In this document: positions 28,294 through 36,806 of the stretch, piece after piece
How the letters are laid out: each line of letters starts with the position of its first letter
How positions within the stretch are numbered: the first letter of the stretch is position 1
Origin: CANHVK01 sp044232905
Lineage (GTDB): Bacteria > Bacteroidota > Bacteroidia > Flavobacteriales_D > Crocinitomicaceae
Reading direction: 5' to 3'
Length of the DNA stretch: 64,000 bases
Assembly: GCA_044232905.1 (NCBI GenBank)
Contig: JBIIKZ010000004.1
Location: 1-64,000 of the forward strand
Notes under the pieces: model-generated
Database searches by the model: none
What the model was told of the DNA's origin: nothing
Seen by the model: only the letters and a program-made list of their open reading frames with translations
Program-made: the position numbers and the translations under genes

Positions 28294-29683
28294 TGTAGTT
28301 GTTTTCCAAGAAATGTGTTAAAAGTCGAATACCGACACCTGTACCTCCTAATCCTTTGTAATTTTCTTTCGCTTCTAAGAAAGAAGGTCCTGCAATGTCT
28401 AAATGAACATAAGGTGCTTTTACGAAATGTTCTAAGAATTTACCAGCAGTGATCATTCCTGCAGTTCTTCCGCCGATATTTTTCATGTCTGCAATGGAAG
28501 ACTTTAATTGATCTTTATATTCATCCCAGAATGGAAGTTGCACTACACGTTCGTGTACTTCGTTTCCAGACTCGATTAATTTTTCTAATACTTTTTGTTT
28601 CGCGTTCCCCATCATACAGGAAGCTTTTGTTCCGATAGCTACCACTGCAGCCCCCGTTAATGTAGCAGCGTCAATCACTAATTCAGGGTTGAATTTATTG
28701 GAATATGCTAAAGCATCAGCTAGTATCATTCGACCTTCTGCATCTGTGTTTAATACTTCGATAGTTGTTCCATCGTACATGTGAATCACATCCCCAGGTG
28801 CATACGCATTAAGTCCTGGTCGGTTGTCTGTCGCTGGAATTAATCCGATGATATGTACCGGAAGTTTATTCAAGGCAGCAGCATAGATTGTTCCAGCCAT
28901 ACAAGCAGCACCAGCCATATCGCTTTTCATCAAGTCCATGGAGCTAGCTGTTGGTTTTAAACTTAAGCCACCAGTGTCGTATACAACACCTTTACCTACT
29001 AGCACAACTGGTTTTTTGTTTGTAGCGTTTTTCGGTTTGTATTCAATTACAGTAAATGTTGGAGGATCAATAGAACCTTTGTTTACAGCAAGAAGTCCAC
29101 CCATTTTCAATGCTTCGATTTTATTTTTCTCAAAAATTTCTACTGAAAAACCTGCAATTTCTCCAAGTGTAGCAATTTCTTTCGCAAGTTGGGTAGCAGT
29201 TAAGAAAGATACAGGTTCATTCACCATGTCTCTTGCCCAAAGAACGGATTTTAGTACATTGTTTAGGTTTGTAATTTCGTCTTTTCCGAATTTTCCGATT
29301 ACAAAAATATTCTCCAGTGCATATTTTTTCTTGTCCGCATCTTTAAAGTATTTTAAAAACTGATAGTTAGACAGTGCGAAACCTTCAGCTACACTTAAAA
29401 CTCCCTCTTTTTTACCAATAATAGTAATATTTTTTTCTGTTCGCGGAAGTTTCGCTCTTAAATCATGTCCTGCAATGCGTAATTTTTCTTTGTTTTCATT
29501 TTCACGAATAAAGAAAACATGTTGGTTACCAAATTTTAAGAAGTCGAAATCTTCTTTTCCTTTAACGAATTCAGCAGCTTGTTGAAAAACAAGTGGGTTT
29601 TCTGTTTCTGAAAGGGTGTTTTTTTTGTCCAATAGAAAAACGAGGCTCTCCGTTGGTGCGTAATTTTTTATTTCTTTTATCAT
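28280..29683 (-). CDS. pepA: Leucyl aminopeptidase, M17 family
   Basis: This 467-residue metallopeptidase removes N-terminal residues from peptides. The C-terminal catalytic domain has GKGVVYDTGGLSLKP, KSDMAGAA and the hallmark NTDAEGRMILADAL, which carry the metal ligands and the active-site Arg. The N-terminal macro-like domain is present but diverged. Gene symbol by family; the true specificity is unknown. It has its own -7 box 15 bp upstream and overlaps pdxA downstream. Confidence 0.93.
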   Translation of the reverse strand: MIKEIKNYAPTESLVFLLDKKNTLSETENPLVFQQAAEFVKGKEDFDFLKFGNQHVFFIRENENKEKLRIAGHDLRAKLPRTEKNITIIGKKEGVLSVAEGFALSNYQFLKYFKDADKKKYALENIFVIGKFGKDEITNLNNVLKSVLWARDMVNEPVSFLTATQLAKEIATLGEIAGFSVEIFEKNKIEALKMGGLLAVNKGSIDPPTFTVIEYKPKNATNKKPVVLVGKGVVYDTGGLSLKPTASSMDLMKSDMAGAACMAGTIYAAALNKLPVHIIGLIPATDNRPGLNAYAPGDVIHMYDGTTIEVLNTDAEGRMILADALAYSNKFNPELVIDAATLTGAAVVAIGTKASCMMGNAKQKVLEKLIESGNEVHERVVQLPFWDEYKDQLKSSIADMKNIGGRTAGMITAGKFLEHFVKAPYVHLDIAGPSFLEAKENYKGLGGTGVGIRLLTHFLENNYNGKG

Positions 29684-29697
29684 AGTAAATCTTTTTA

Positions 29698-29705
29698 CAA
29701 AAGTA
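29698..29705 (-). promoter_or_regulatory. -7 box for pepA-pdxA
   Basis: Minus-strand TACTTTTG matches TAnnTTTG and ends 14 bp before the ATG, so the leader would be under about 10 nt. No clear -33 TTG is seen. Confidence 0.45.
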
Positions 29706-29727
29706 AAGGTAGTGATTCCTTTTTAGA

Positions 29728-29792
29728 GATTAAACGTTAGATAAAAGACATTAGACAAAAAGACGTTAGACATTAGTCAAAAGACATGAGAT
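29728..29792. repeat. AGACATT/AGACAAA heptad repeat region
   Basis: Seven to eight imperfect 7-8 bp units (such as AGACATT, AGACAAAA, AGACGTT, AGACATT, AGTCAAA, AGACATG) lie upstream of pepA. It is the longest of three related arrays in the window and codes for nothing I can see. Confidence 0.65.
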
Positions 29793-29894
29793 ACATTTCG
29801 TCTTTTTAATGATTCCAAATGTTTTTTTGAAATTATTAAAGATTATTACCTGTTTTCTTTTCGATGTTCTCTAAAATATGCTTGAAATGACATT

Positions 29895-30263
29895 TTAGTT
29901 GTTTTCGTTTATTTTCGTGTAATTGTAATAAGAAGTTGCTAAAATTCCTAGAATGATAAATGGGAAAAATGTTTGAAAATTCACACCATCCACTGCGCCA
30001 TGACTGATGCTTGCGAATAGGAAATTAAATGTAAATCCAGCGTATGCAAGTTCTTTTAATTTGCGTGGTAATTTAGGGATGATTAAAATTAAAGCACCTA
30101 GTACTTTGAAAACTACAAGCGCATTTCCAAAATATTCTGGATATCCAAGGTGGCTAATACCTTCTTTAGCCATTTTAGATTGCGAAGTTAACGCTGGCAT
30201 AACGCCTTCCATTAAAAAGATTAATCCGGTTGTGATCCAATATGCAATTTTGTTCTTTTTCAT
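29895..30263 (-). CDS. DoxX-like small membrane protein
   Basis: The 122-residue protein has four hydrophobic segments, with GLIFLMEGVMPALT, LGYPEYFGNALVVFKVLGA and a short C-terminal tail, fitting the DoxX/DoxX-like fold. The function is unknown; relatives are linked to quinone-type redox or surfactant stress. The ATG at 30263 is preferred over an in-frame TTG at 30281. DoxX-like and SRPBCC genes are common neighbours in Bacteroidota, and here the broken SRPBCC gene lies just upstream. Confidence 0.75.
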   Translation of the reverse strand: MKKNKIAYWITTGLIFLMEGVMPALTSQSKMAKEGISHLGYPEYFGNALVVFKVLGALILIIPKLPRKLKELAYAGFTFNFLFASISHGAVDGVNFQTFFPFIILGILATSYYNYTKINENN

Positions 30264-30296
30264 AATTAGTTTATTTTTCAAAGAGATTAAATATAT

Positions 30297-30791
30297 TTAA
30301 ATTTTACCATTTTCTACCAAATATGCTAATTCTTCGAAAGTCATTCTGATCCCTTGTTCGAACCCTATATCAATTAATTTATGGACTTCTTCTTCCGAAT
30401 TATAGGCTGTATTAAATTCTACACGTGTACCATTTTTTGTTTTACTAAACGTATTTTTCCCAAGTGATACTGGTAAATTTAAATTCGTATTTCCATTTTC
30501 ATCACAAAAAACATCTTGGAAGGTGTAACTACTAAATTCAGCTATAGTAATAAAGAGCATTTTCCCCCAATGTTTTTCATTTTCAGGACTAACCATTGCC
30601 TAAATCCAGTGACCACCATTGGAAAAATCCATTTTTTTTGTTTCGGCGCGCCAAGGTTTCGGCGCCCACCATTTTTCTACTAATTCACTTTCTGTGAACG
30701 CTTTCCAAACTGTTTCTAAAGGTGCGTTGAATTCCCTGGAAACTAGGATGGATTTTTCTTTAAAATCTTTGATGACGGATGTTTGATGCAT
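30297..30791 (-). pseudogene. SRPBCC (AHSA1-like) domain gene with an in-frame amber codon
   Basis: Residues 1-63 (VSREFNAPLETVWKAFTESELVEKWWAP ends before GGHWI) and the next segment (AMVSPENEKHWGKM...) are in the same frame and together form one AHSA1-like START/Bet v1 domain of about 164 residues. Only TAG at 30602-30600 interrupts them. At this point relatives have W-x-Y-A-M, so TAG replaces a Tyr codon by one base change. Other genes here (rpoN, nrdA, the DUF5723 gene) end in TAG, which argues against general suppression. Either a recent null allele or a sequence error. The longer half could in principle start at the ATG at 30596 but would lack the N-terminal third. Confidence 0.85.
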
Positions 30792-30872
30792 TTTTATTCT
30801 TTTTAGTAGGTTTAAATTAATATAAAACCACTCATTTATTTAACACAGATACGAATGGGTTTAAAGGGTGAT

Positions 30873-31478
30873 TCAGTTTAAAGATAGCTTTAATCCAACG
30901 AAAACATCTTGATTCCACTCGTTGGATACATTCTTGGAAATGCGTAAATAATTCATTTCGTAACGGATAAAAAGTGCATTTTTTTCGTTCAACTCCCAAT
31001 TGATTTGAGGAAGAATAGTATATGACATTCCGTTAGTATACCAACGTGTCCAAAGCGGAATGGAATAGGAAACTTTTTTATAATCACCTTGGAATGCAAG
31101 ATTCAAAAGTGGTTCTACTGATGATTTTGCTGTACTTCGAATATCGTTTACCAAGCGTATACGAGCATCCAAGCCAATTCCTACTGAAAAATAGATGGGT
31201 TTTTCTGTTTTGGAAGAATAATATTCTAGGATCGGTGTAAAATCATAGGCTGATTTAGAGAAGAAGTAGAGGGTCCCATAGGATCGAAGTCTTGCATTTA
31301 CTCTAAAATTTTTTGCTTTAATTAGAGATGAGGTAAATCCAATATCTGTTTTTGGATATATGTATCTGTTTCTTAAACTTCCAAAATCAATAGATAAACT
31401 GTTTTTTATAACGGAATTAGTTTCTTGTCCATAGATAAAGCTGTTTACTAAAAAGCAAATTAAAAAAAGTTTTCTCAT
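30873..31478 (-). CDS. Secreted protein of unknown function, probable beta-barrel
   Basis: The 201-residue protein has a clear signal peptide (MRKLFLICFLVNSFIYGQ) and then alternating hydrophobic and aromatic strands ending in VFVGLKLSLN, which fits an outer-membrane barrel. The length and strand pattern resemble DUF2490-type proteins but I cannot assign a family firmly. It overlaps the lyase-like lipoprotein gene upstream by 4 bp (ATGA), so both are made from one transcript. Confidence 0.6.
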   Translation of the reverse strand: MRKLFLICFLVNSFIYGQETNSVIKNSLSIDFGSLRNRYIYPKTDIGFTSSLIKAKNFRVNARLRSYGTLYFFSKSAYDFTPILEYYSSKTEKPIYFSVGIGLDARIRLVNDIRSTAKSSVEPLLNLAFQGDYKKVSYSIPLWTRWYTNGMSYTILPQINWELNEKNALFIRYEMNYLRISKNVSNEWNQDVFVGLKLSLN

Positions 31479-32281
31479 GGCGTTACATTCGTCTTAATAG
31501 AACCAATTTTTACTTCGTCGAAATAGATTGTATTGGTATGTTCGGATTTCTTTTTACCTCGATATTGTCCGAATTTAAAATAGTTTCCTGCACGATTGAA
31601 TAAGTTACGATGGTAATATTTATTATCTACTCCGTTAAATGGCGTGATTGGTTTTCCGTTAATCCAAATTTCTTGATACGCAGAATTATCATCGTTCCAA
31701 TAGATATGCGCGACGACATCATACCATTTACCCTTTTGAATTTTTAAAGGAGTACCTACGATAAAAGTTTGATTCGATGCAGAAGGATTATCGTTCATTT
31801 TTAGTTCGATGGTGTTATTCACATAGGTCAATGCGATAGGAGGTGGGGAACCATGTAATGTAGGACTTGGAGACCAATCTTCCCCTTGTAGATAATAAGG
31901 TAAATCTTGCCATTGACAGATTAAATTGTACGATGTGTCTTGGTAGTTAGCATCTATCCAAAAACTAAATCCATAGTAGACTTCCGATTTATAGTGTGCA
32001 CAGTTGTAAATTGCTAATTCTGTTCGATAACCGTTATTGATATAATCCCCTGGTTTCAAGGTATTTTTTAGCGCATATTTTCCTTTGCGAACTGGGTAGG
32101 TAACTACTTGCGTATTTTGTGCAGTATCTACTACTAGGTAATGGAATCCGGAAATAGTACCATTTTCAAAATCACCTACAAACTGGGGGATTGTTTGGTT
32201 TGGTTCGGGAGTTGGTACTTTACCACACGCTAAAAGAAACAAGGATAGAATCGCATAAAATACACGAAAATAGGTTTTCAT
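31475..32281 (-). CDS. Heparin-lyase-I-like (polysaccharide lyase fold) lipoprotein
   Basis: The 268-residue protein has a lipoprotein signal (LFLLACGK) and a jelly-roll body with FENGTISGFHY, GYRTELAIYN, YYGFSFWID, GKWYDVVAHIYWND and TIYFDEVKIG. This pattern is that of the PF14099-type polysaccharide lyase family, which cuts uronic-acid polymers. Whether it is catalytic cannot be judged; the Arg and His/Tyr positions have not been aligned. There is no SusC/SusD pair nearby, so it is not part of a standard polysaccharide utilisation locus. It starts 0 bp from the DUF6438 gene end. Confidence 0.75.
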   Translation of the reverse strand: MKTYFRVFYAILSLFLLACGKVPTPEPNQTIPQFVGDFENGTISGFHYLVVDTAQNTQVVTYPVRKGKYALKNTLKPGDYINNGYRTELAIYNCAHYKSEVYYGFSFWIDANYQDTSYNLICQWQDLPYYLQGEDWSPSPTLHGSPPPIALTYVNNTIELKMNDNPSASNQTFIVGTPLKIQKGKWYDVVAHIYWNDDNSAYQEIWINGKPITPFNGVDNKYYHRNLFNRAGNYFKFGQYRGKKKSEHTNTIYFDEVKIGSIKTNVTP

Positions 32282-32755
32282 CTATTTGTAATTTGAATTT
32301 ACACGTTTCATTGGGGAAGTCTTACAAATTTCATATAAAACATCTAATAAAGCATCCGCTTGTTTTGGTGGAAACATGGAAACCAATTCTTTCTGGATTC
32401 CGTCGTAATAAATTTTTAATGTAATTAACGAGCCGTCACAGCATTTTACGCCATCAAACCTAAGGTTATTTACGTCACTTTTTCGGAAGTTAGTAATGAA
32501 TTTTTTATACATTTTACGGCTTAATTTTCCGGTGAAGTAGCCCATTTTGGAAGAATCTAGTTCACGCGAATTGCTGTTTGCAAGAAATACCGTTTCCGCA
32601 TGAAGTTTAAAGGTTTTATCTGCTTTTAATTCGAGGTGATATACCGGACAAGTACCAAAACAATAGGAGGTTTGGAAGGTGATTTTTTCGAAGATTTGAG
32701 TTCGTCCAAGTTGCGGGAATAAGCCTAACAAGATAATTAATACGTATTTTTTCAT
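32282..32755 (-). CDS. DUF6438-like secreted protein
   Basis: The 157-residue protein has a signal peptide (MKKYVLIILLGLFPQLGRTQ) and the motif SYCFGTCPVYHLEL, which is the hallmark of DUF6438, plus VKCCDG further on. The four cysteines may form disulfides. Function is unknown. It is the first of three adjacent secreted-protein genes with no gaps (32755 to 30873). Confidence 0.8.
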   Translation of the reverse strand: MKKYVLIILLGLFPQLGRTQIFEKITFQTSYCFGTCPVYHLELKADKTFKLHAETVFLANSNSRELDSSKMGYFTGKLSRKMYKKFITNFRKSDVNNLRFDGVKCCDGSLITLKIYYDGIQKELVSMFPPKQADALLDVLYEICKTSPMKRVNSNYK

Positions 32756-33167
32756 ACTGGTCTAACGAATTTTAAAATGCATTCGTATTTCAAATGTAGA
32801 AATTAATTAAACGATTTTTGCTACGTATAATTTTTATTTTTAAACCACCTTTTTGCATTGCCCAAGAAGGTGGAGCCAAAATCCCGATAGCTATCGGGAC
32901 TGGGCCTCTAGGAAGTAACTTTGAAAATTACGTTTAATTCACTTTCTGCACCCAAACTCACAAACGCCTTTTGCTGATTTTTTTATTAAACATCAGAAGG
33001 CTGGGTTCAAACAAGGGTTTGACAACGTGCATTTAAACTTATTTTCTACTGTAACTTCCTAAATGGCCATTTTATTGCTTCGAAAAGAATTTTTTGTTCC
33101 TTAAACTAATTCATTCTTGTTTGCTATAGTTGATAATCCATAAAAACATAGTAACTTGACGTCAATT
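32756..33167. other. 412-bp intergenic region with several hairpins, no gene seen
   Basis: It separates divergent genes. Visible are a 7-bp stem (32845-32851 with 32867-32873), the 18-bp perfect palindrome at 32882-32899, an imperfect stem near 32967-33002 (CTGAT/ATCAG with flanking GCCTT/AAGGC) and a short stem near 33006-33021. Reading all frames gives no protein that resembles a gene fragment. It could be a dispersed palindromic element, a terminator cluster or an unannotated RNA. Confidence 0.5.
32882..32899. repeat. 18-bp perfect palindrome
   Basis: TCCCGATAGCTATCGGGA is self-complementary over all 18 bases with no loop. Palindromes with this core occur widely between genes of Bacteroidota (from memory, not checked here). 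Confidence 0.75.
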
Positions 33168-34406
33168 ATGAAATTTACAGAATTACAATTACACGAGAGT
33201 ATCCTTGAAGCGATCTCTCACATGGGGTTTGAAAATGCAACTCCAATCCAAGAAAAAGCTATTCCTACCATCCTTGAAAATAAAGATTTGATTGCTTGTG
33301 CACAGACAGGTACAGGAAAAACAGCAGCATTTATTTTGCCTATTTTAAATAAATTAGTTGGAAAAGAAGATACGACAATCGATACATTAATCATTGTGCC
33401 TACGCGGGAATTAGCTATCCAAATTGAGCAAGAAATACAAGGTTTATCGTATTTTGTTTCTGTTGGTTCACAAGCAGTTTATGGTGGAACAGATGGAAAA
33501 GACTGGGACATTCAGAAAGATGCTTTAAAAAATGGCACGGATATTATTGTTGCTACACCCGGAAAATTACTTTCCCATCTAAAAATGGGGTATGTGAATT
33601 TTAAACACGTAAAACATTTAGTTTTAGATGAGGCAGATAAAATGTTAGACATGGGTTTCACGGAGGATTTAGAACAAATTTTCTCCTATTTACCAGCCAA
33701 AAAACAAACCTTGTTATTTAGTGCTACGATGGCTCCTAAAATCCGGACATTAGCGACAAAAATTTTACATGAACCGGAAGAGATTACCTTATCTATTTCA
33801 AAGCCTGCGCCGGGTGTTTCTCAAAATTTATATTTGACATTTGATAATCAGAAGATTCCAGTAATTAAGCACATTTTGGAATCACGACCTGAATATACGA
33901 GCATCATCATTTTTACTTCTTCGAAAAGCAAAGTTTCGGAAATAGTGCATGGCTTACGCAAAGCTGGGTTTAAATCACAAGGGATTTCTTCCAATTTGAC
34001 GCAGACGGAACGCGAAGAAGTGTTGATTGGTTTTCGATCTAAACGCATACGTATTTTGGTTGCCACAGATGTGATGAGTAGGGGGATTGATATCAAGGAA
34101 ATCAATATGGTTATAAATTACGATGCGCCCCATGATGCAGAAGATTATGTACATCGCATTGGTCGAACAGCACGCGCTAATACGAAAGGAGAGGCGTATA
34201 CCTTAATCAATGAGAAAGACATGTTGCGTATGCAAAATATCGAGAAATTGATTGAGGCAGAAATCCCACGTTGTATATTGCCTGAAGCTTTGGGAGCAGG
34301 ACCCGAATGGAAAGTGTCCGCTGGAGGATTTAAGCGAAAAAAGAAAAGTAGTTCTTGGAAGAAGAAAAAGAAACCCGAAGTAACTGTTAGTTCAGAATTA
34401 AAATAA
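33168..34406 (+). CDS. DEAD-box ATP-dependent RNA helicase
   Basis: The 412-residue RNA helicase has all standard motifs: Q motif (FENATPIQEKAIP), AQTGTGKTAA, PTRELA, TPGKLL, DEAD, SAT, and HRIGRTAR in the second RecA domain. The C-terminus ends in a short Lys/Ser-rich tail (FKRKKKSSSWKKKKK) likely to bind RNA. It belongs to the RhlE-like group. The ATG at 33168 is preferred over a TTG at 33156. It is convergent with the mgtC-like pseudogene, with a 1-bp gap. Confidence 0.94.
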   Translation: MKFTELQLHESILEAISHMGFENATPIQEKAIPTILENKDLIACAQTGTGKTAAFILPILNKLVGKEDTTIDTLIIVPTRELAIQIEQEIQGLSYFVSVGSQAVYGGTDGKDWDIQKDALKNGTDIIVATPGKLLSHLKMGYVNFKHVKHLVLDEADKMLDMGFTEDLEQIFSYLPAKKQTLLFSATMAPKIRTLATKILHEPEEITLSISKPAPGVSQNLYLTFDNQKIPVIKHILESRPEYTSIIIFTSSKSKVSEIVHGLRKAGFKSQGISSNLTQTEREEVLIGFRSKRIRILVATDVMSRGIDIKEINMVINYDAPHDAEDYVHRIGRTARANTKGEAYTLINEKDMLRMQNIEKLIEAEIPRCILPEALGAGPEWKVSAGGFKRKKKSSSWKKKKKPEVTVSSELK

Positions 34407-34407
34407 T

Positions 34408-35045
34408 CTAAACATCAAAACCAAGGATAAATTTAGAACTATATAACTCTTTAACGAGATTTTCGTGATTTTGTGCGCTTCCTTGTATGGAAAAAACACC
34501 GGAATGCATGTTTTGGTTTTTAGTTTTCTTGGTGATAGACAATGTTAAATCGTAGTTTTTTATCAAAATTAACAGATCTTCTAGGTCAAATTCATTGGAA
34601 TGAACAAAGGTGATATTGTATGTTTCAACTTTATTGGAGCGTTCAATTAAGCGTTGTATGCAGGTAAAACTGAGTAAAACAATCATTACAATAATTAGCG
34701 CGGCAAATGCGAATTCATACCTACCAATTCCGATTGCCATACCGATGGCTGCGGAAATCCAGATGGTTGTTGCGGTAGTTAATCCCTTGACGTTCATACC
34801 TTCCCGGAAAATAGCGCCAGCGCCCAAAAAACCGATACCAGTAACAATATTAGATGCTACTCTGCCATCGTTGCTTATATAATTGAAATCATGGTGAATA
34901 GGGTAGAGCCTACTGTAATTAAAATAACCGTTCTGAATCCTGCGGCCTTACTTTTATATTCTCTTTCTGCGCCGATAATTGCACCAGCAAATAACGCAAC
35001 TAAAAGTTTTGTTATTTCTTCGACGAATAAGTGGTTTCCAAACAT
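34408..35045 (-). pseudogene. MgtC/SapB family membrane protein gene with a -1 frameshift
   Basis: From the ATG at 35045 the frame reads MFGNHLFVEEITKLL, then GAIIGAEREYKSKAAGFRT and ITVGSTLFTMISII, then stops at TAA 34877-34875. The other frame continues without a gap as ISNDGRVASNIVTGIGFLGA and on to 34408. GAEREYKSKAAGFRT and GIGFLGAGAIFREG are both MgtC/SapB signatures, so this is one gene of about 212 residues that has lost one base around 34878-34886. There is no slippery heptamer there. A TTG at 34827 could start only the C-terminal part, without the first helices. Confidence 0.9.
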
Positions 35046-35224
35046 GTTTTTTTTGATTAATATACGTATGAATGTTTTAATTCAATTTTCTTTTGGTTGT
35101 AAATAAGATCCAATTTTCGGATAAAGTAACTACACCTATCGTCTACATTAGGTACGTGGAAATTTAGTTGTTTGTTATAAGCGATTTTAATTCAATCATT
35201 TTACAAAAAAAATAGCTAGAATAA

Positions 35225-35257
35225 TTTGTTTTAATCGGAACATTTATTGTAACTTTA
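35225..35257 (+). promoter_or_regulatory. Candidate promoter of the HU gene
   Basis: TTTG at 35225-35228 and TAACTTTA at 35250-35257 are 21 bp apart; the -7 box differs from TAnnTTTG only in the last base. The leader to the ATG at 35279 would be about 15-17 nt. Confidence 0.4.
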
Positions 35258-35278
35258 TTTTACAAAAAACTATAACCT

Positions 35279-35551
35279 ATGAACAAACAAGAATTAATTG
35301 ATGCAATCTCAGCTGAGTCTGGATTGACTAAAACAGATGCTACAAAAGCATTAAACGCACTTGTAAACGCAACTTCTACTGCATTGAAAAGTGGAGATAA
35401 ATTATCGTTAGTTGGATTTGGATCTTTCTCTGTTTCTAAAAGAGAAGCAAGAACAGGACGTAACCCACAAACAGGTAAAGAAATTCAAATTGCTGCTAAG
35501 AATGTTGTTAAGTTCAAAGCTGGTTCTGAATTAGAAGCAAACGTGAACTAA
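35279..35551 (+). CDS. HU family DNA-binding protein
   Basis: The 90-residue histone-like protein has the HU layout: N-terminal helices (MNKQELIDAISAESGLTKTDA), VGFGSFSVSKREARTGRNPQTGKEI with the arm prolines, and the C-terminal VKFKAG. It compacts and bends DNA as a dimer. The gene stands alone with its own promoter and terminator. Confidence 0.97.
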   Translation: MNKQELIDAISAESGLTKTDATKALNALVNATSTALKSGDKLSLVGFGSFSVSKREARTGRNPQTGKEIQIAAKNVVKFKAGSELEANVN

Positions 35552-35574
35552 TTATAGGTTTTCTTTGAAAGAAG

Positions 35575-35610
35575 AAAGGTTGATTCAGAGATGAGTCAAC
35601 CTTTTTTTTG
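35575..35610 (+). terminator. Terminator of the HU gene
   Basis: A 9-bp stem (AAAGGTTGA with TCAACCTTT) and a 12-base loop are followed by a T-run, 23 bp after the stop codon. Confidence 0.8.
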
Positions 35611-35668
35611 TTATCTTAAATTTTAATAATTTGCGAAAACCGTGCACATTCATAGGTATTGAAGCAAA

Positions 35669-35698
35669 AAAAAGCCTTACATTTCTGTAAGGCTTTTT
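35669..35698. terminator. Bidirectional terminator between HU and tRNA-Asn
   Basis: A strong stem (AAAAAGCCTTACA with TGTAAGGCTTTTT, loop TTTC) has A-runs on the left and T-runs on the right, so it can end the tRNA transcript coming from the other strand as well as any leak from HU. Confidence 0.85.
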
Positions 35699-35703
35699 TT
35701 TTG

Positions 35704-35777
35704 CGCTCTCTCCTGGGCTCGAACCAGGGACCCTCTGATTAACAGTCAGATGCTCTAACCGACTGAGCTAAGAAAGC
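35704..35777 (-). tRNA. tRNA-Asn (anticodon GTT)
   Basis: The minus strand folds as a 74-nt cloverleaf: acceptor GCTTTCT/AGAGAGC, D arm GCTC...GAGC, anticodon stem TCTGA/TCAGA with loop CTGTTAA, variable loop GGGTC and T arm CCTGG/CCAGG with TTCGAGC. The anticodon is GTT and the discriminator base is G, as expected for Asn. The 3' CCA is not encoded. Confidence 0.96.
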
Positions 35778-35806
35778 ATTTCACAACTCTCACTGAATTG
35801 TGAGTG

Positions 35807-35834
35807 CAAATATATATAAAAAAATTAATTCCAA
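35807..35834 (-). promoter_or_regulatory. Promoter of tRNA-Asn
   Basis: On the minus strand TTG (35834-35832), 17 bp, then TATATTTG (35814-35807) followed by C: a full match to the Bacteroidota promoter. The start point would be about 22 bases before the mature tRNA. Confidence 0.65.
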
Positions 35835-35857
35835 TATATTTTTGCAATTTTTTTTAA

Positions 35858-36307
35858 CTAAAAATCGTCTTCGTCAATAGAGAAATCTTCTAGTGTTGAG
35901 TCAACATATTCATTGTCATCGTTTTCTACTTCGTCGATGATGTCTTCCGTCATGGTTCCGTCGAATTTTGCAGGACGTAAAATGTTTGTTTGGGCAACAT
36001 TTAAACGAATTTCTGTTCTTACAAACCCATCTTCCATGGTATAGGCTTTAGCAAAAGGAGATCCAATTAATTCTACTAAAGCACCTTTTTTAAGGAAGTC
36101 AAGAATACGTAAATTTGCACCCTCTTTTTTCCAGATTGTACAATTTACCCAAGTTGTTTTTGTTTTCGATTCACCAGATCTTTTGTCTCTCCAGTTTTTG
36201 TTGTGTGCAACAGGAAAGTTAATCGCTATAACACCTCTATCCATCGTTTTTAGTGTAGCATCTTTTCCAATGTTTCCGATAAGTCTGGTCTCAAATACTG
36301 TAGCCAT
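35858..36307 (-). CDS. ssb: Single-stranded DNA-binding protein
   Basis: The 149-residue protein has an N-terminal OB-fold (LIGNIGKDA, FPVAHNKNW, WVNCTIW) and an acidic tail ending SIDEDDF. It binds ssDNA in replication and repair. The last residues lack the usual Pro-Phe of the protein-interaction tip (DDIPF/DDLPF), so this could be a secondary SSB. Confidence 0.93.
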   Translation of the reverse strand: MATVFETRLIGNIGKDATLKTMDRGVIAINFPVAHNKNWRDKRSGESKTKTTWVNCTIWKKEGANLRILDFLKKGALVELIGSPFAKAYTMEDGFVRTEIRLNVAQTNILRPAKFDGTMTEDIIDEVENDDNEYVDSTLEDFSIDEDDF

Positions 36308-36390
36308 ATTGTTATATATTAATCGTTTAATTGTGAAAATTAAAAAAAGAATTTTTAATATGCAAATTCGATAGTCTGAAATTATGCCAC

Positions 36391-36777
36391 TTATTTTGTA
36401 TATACATAGACTTTGTGACCATTCATGTTTTGTGTCATTGTAAGGCTGTTATCGGAAATACTTGTAAAATCATAGCCTTGGTCGTCGTATCCACCGTCTG
36501 GTTTTGTGCGAGAAATGGTAACCGAACCGGATTTAATAAGCGCATATTTTCCGTATGTAACGATAGGAATTCCCTTAGTTGTTTTTGTTTCAGTGATTGT
36601 TCCTCCACGACCATCTGGCGCAAAATTAAGTTGTTCTTTATAGTCTGTATCTAAGGATTGACCGTCAATAGAAACTAAATACCACATGCCTGCAATTTTT
36701 TTGTTGGTCATTGCCTCGGGGGAGCAAGAAATTAAGGTTGCTAATAATGTCACAAATACAATAATTTTTTTCATCAT
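36391..36777 (-). CDS. Small lipocalin-like lipoprotein
   Basis: The 128-residue protein has a lipoprotein signal (LLATLISCS) and the layout of short lipocalin-like proteins of Bacteroidota: IAGMWYLVSIDGQ at the start, KYALIKSGSVTI and SLTMTQ strands later. Function unknown. It stands 29 bp from the FAD oxidoreductase gene on the same strand. Confidence 0.65.
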   Translation of the reverse strand: MMKKIIVFVTLLATLISCSPEAMTNKKIAGMWYLVSIDGQSLDTDYKEQLNFAPDGRGGTITETKTTKGIPIVTYGKYALIKSGSVTISRTKPDGGYDDQGYDFTSISDNSLTMTQNMNGHKVYVYTK

Positions 36778-36806
36778 GCGATTTTTAAGTAAAAATAGAA
36801 ATCTTT

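Noticed and set aside
32840..33060. Remnant of a protein gene in the 412-bp gap
   Set aside because: I read the frames on both strands and found only short, domain-free peptides.
34875..34890. Programmed -1 frameshift in the mgtC-like gene
   Set aside because: There is no X-XXY-YYZ slippery heptamer at the junction.
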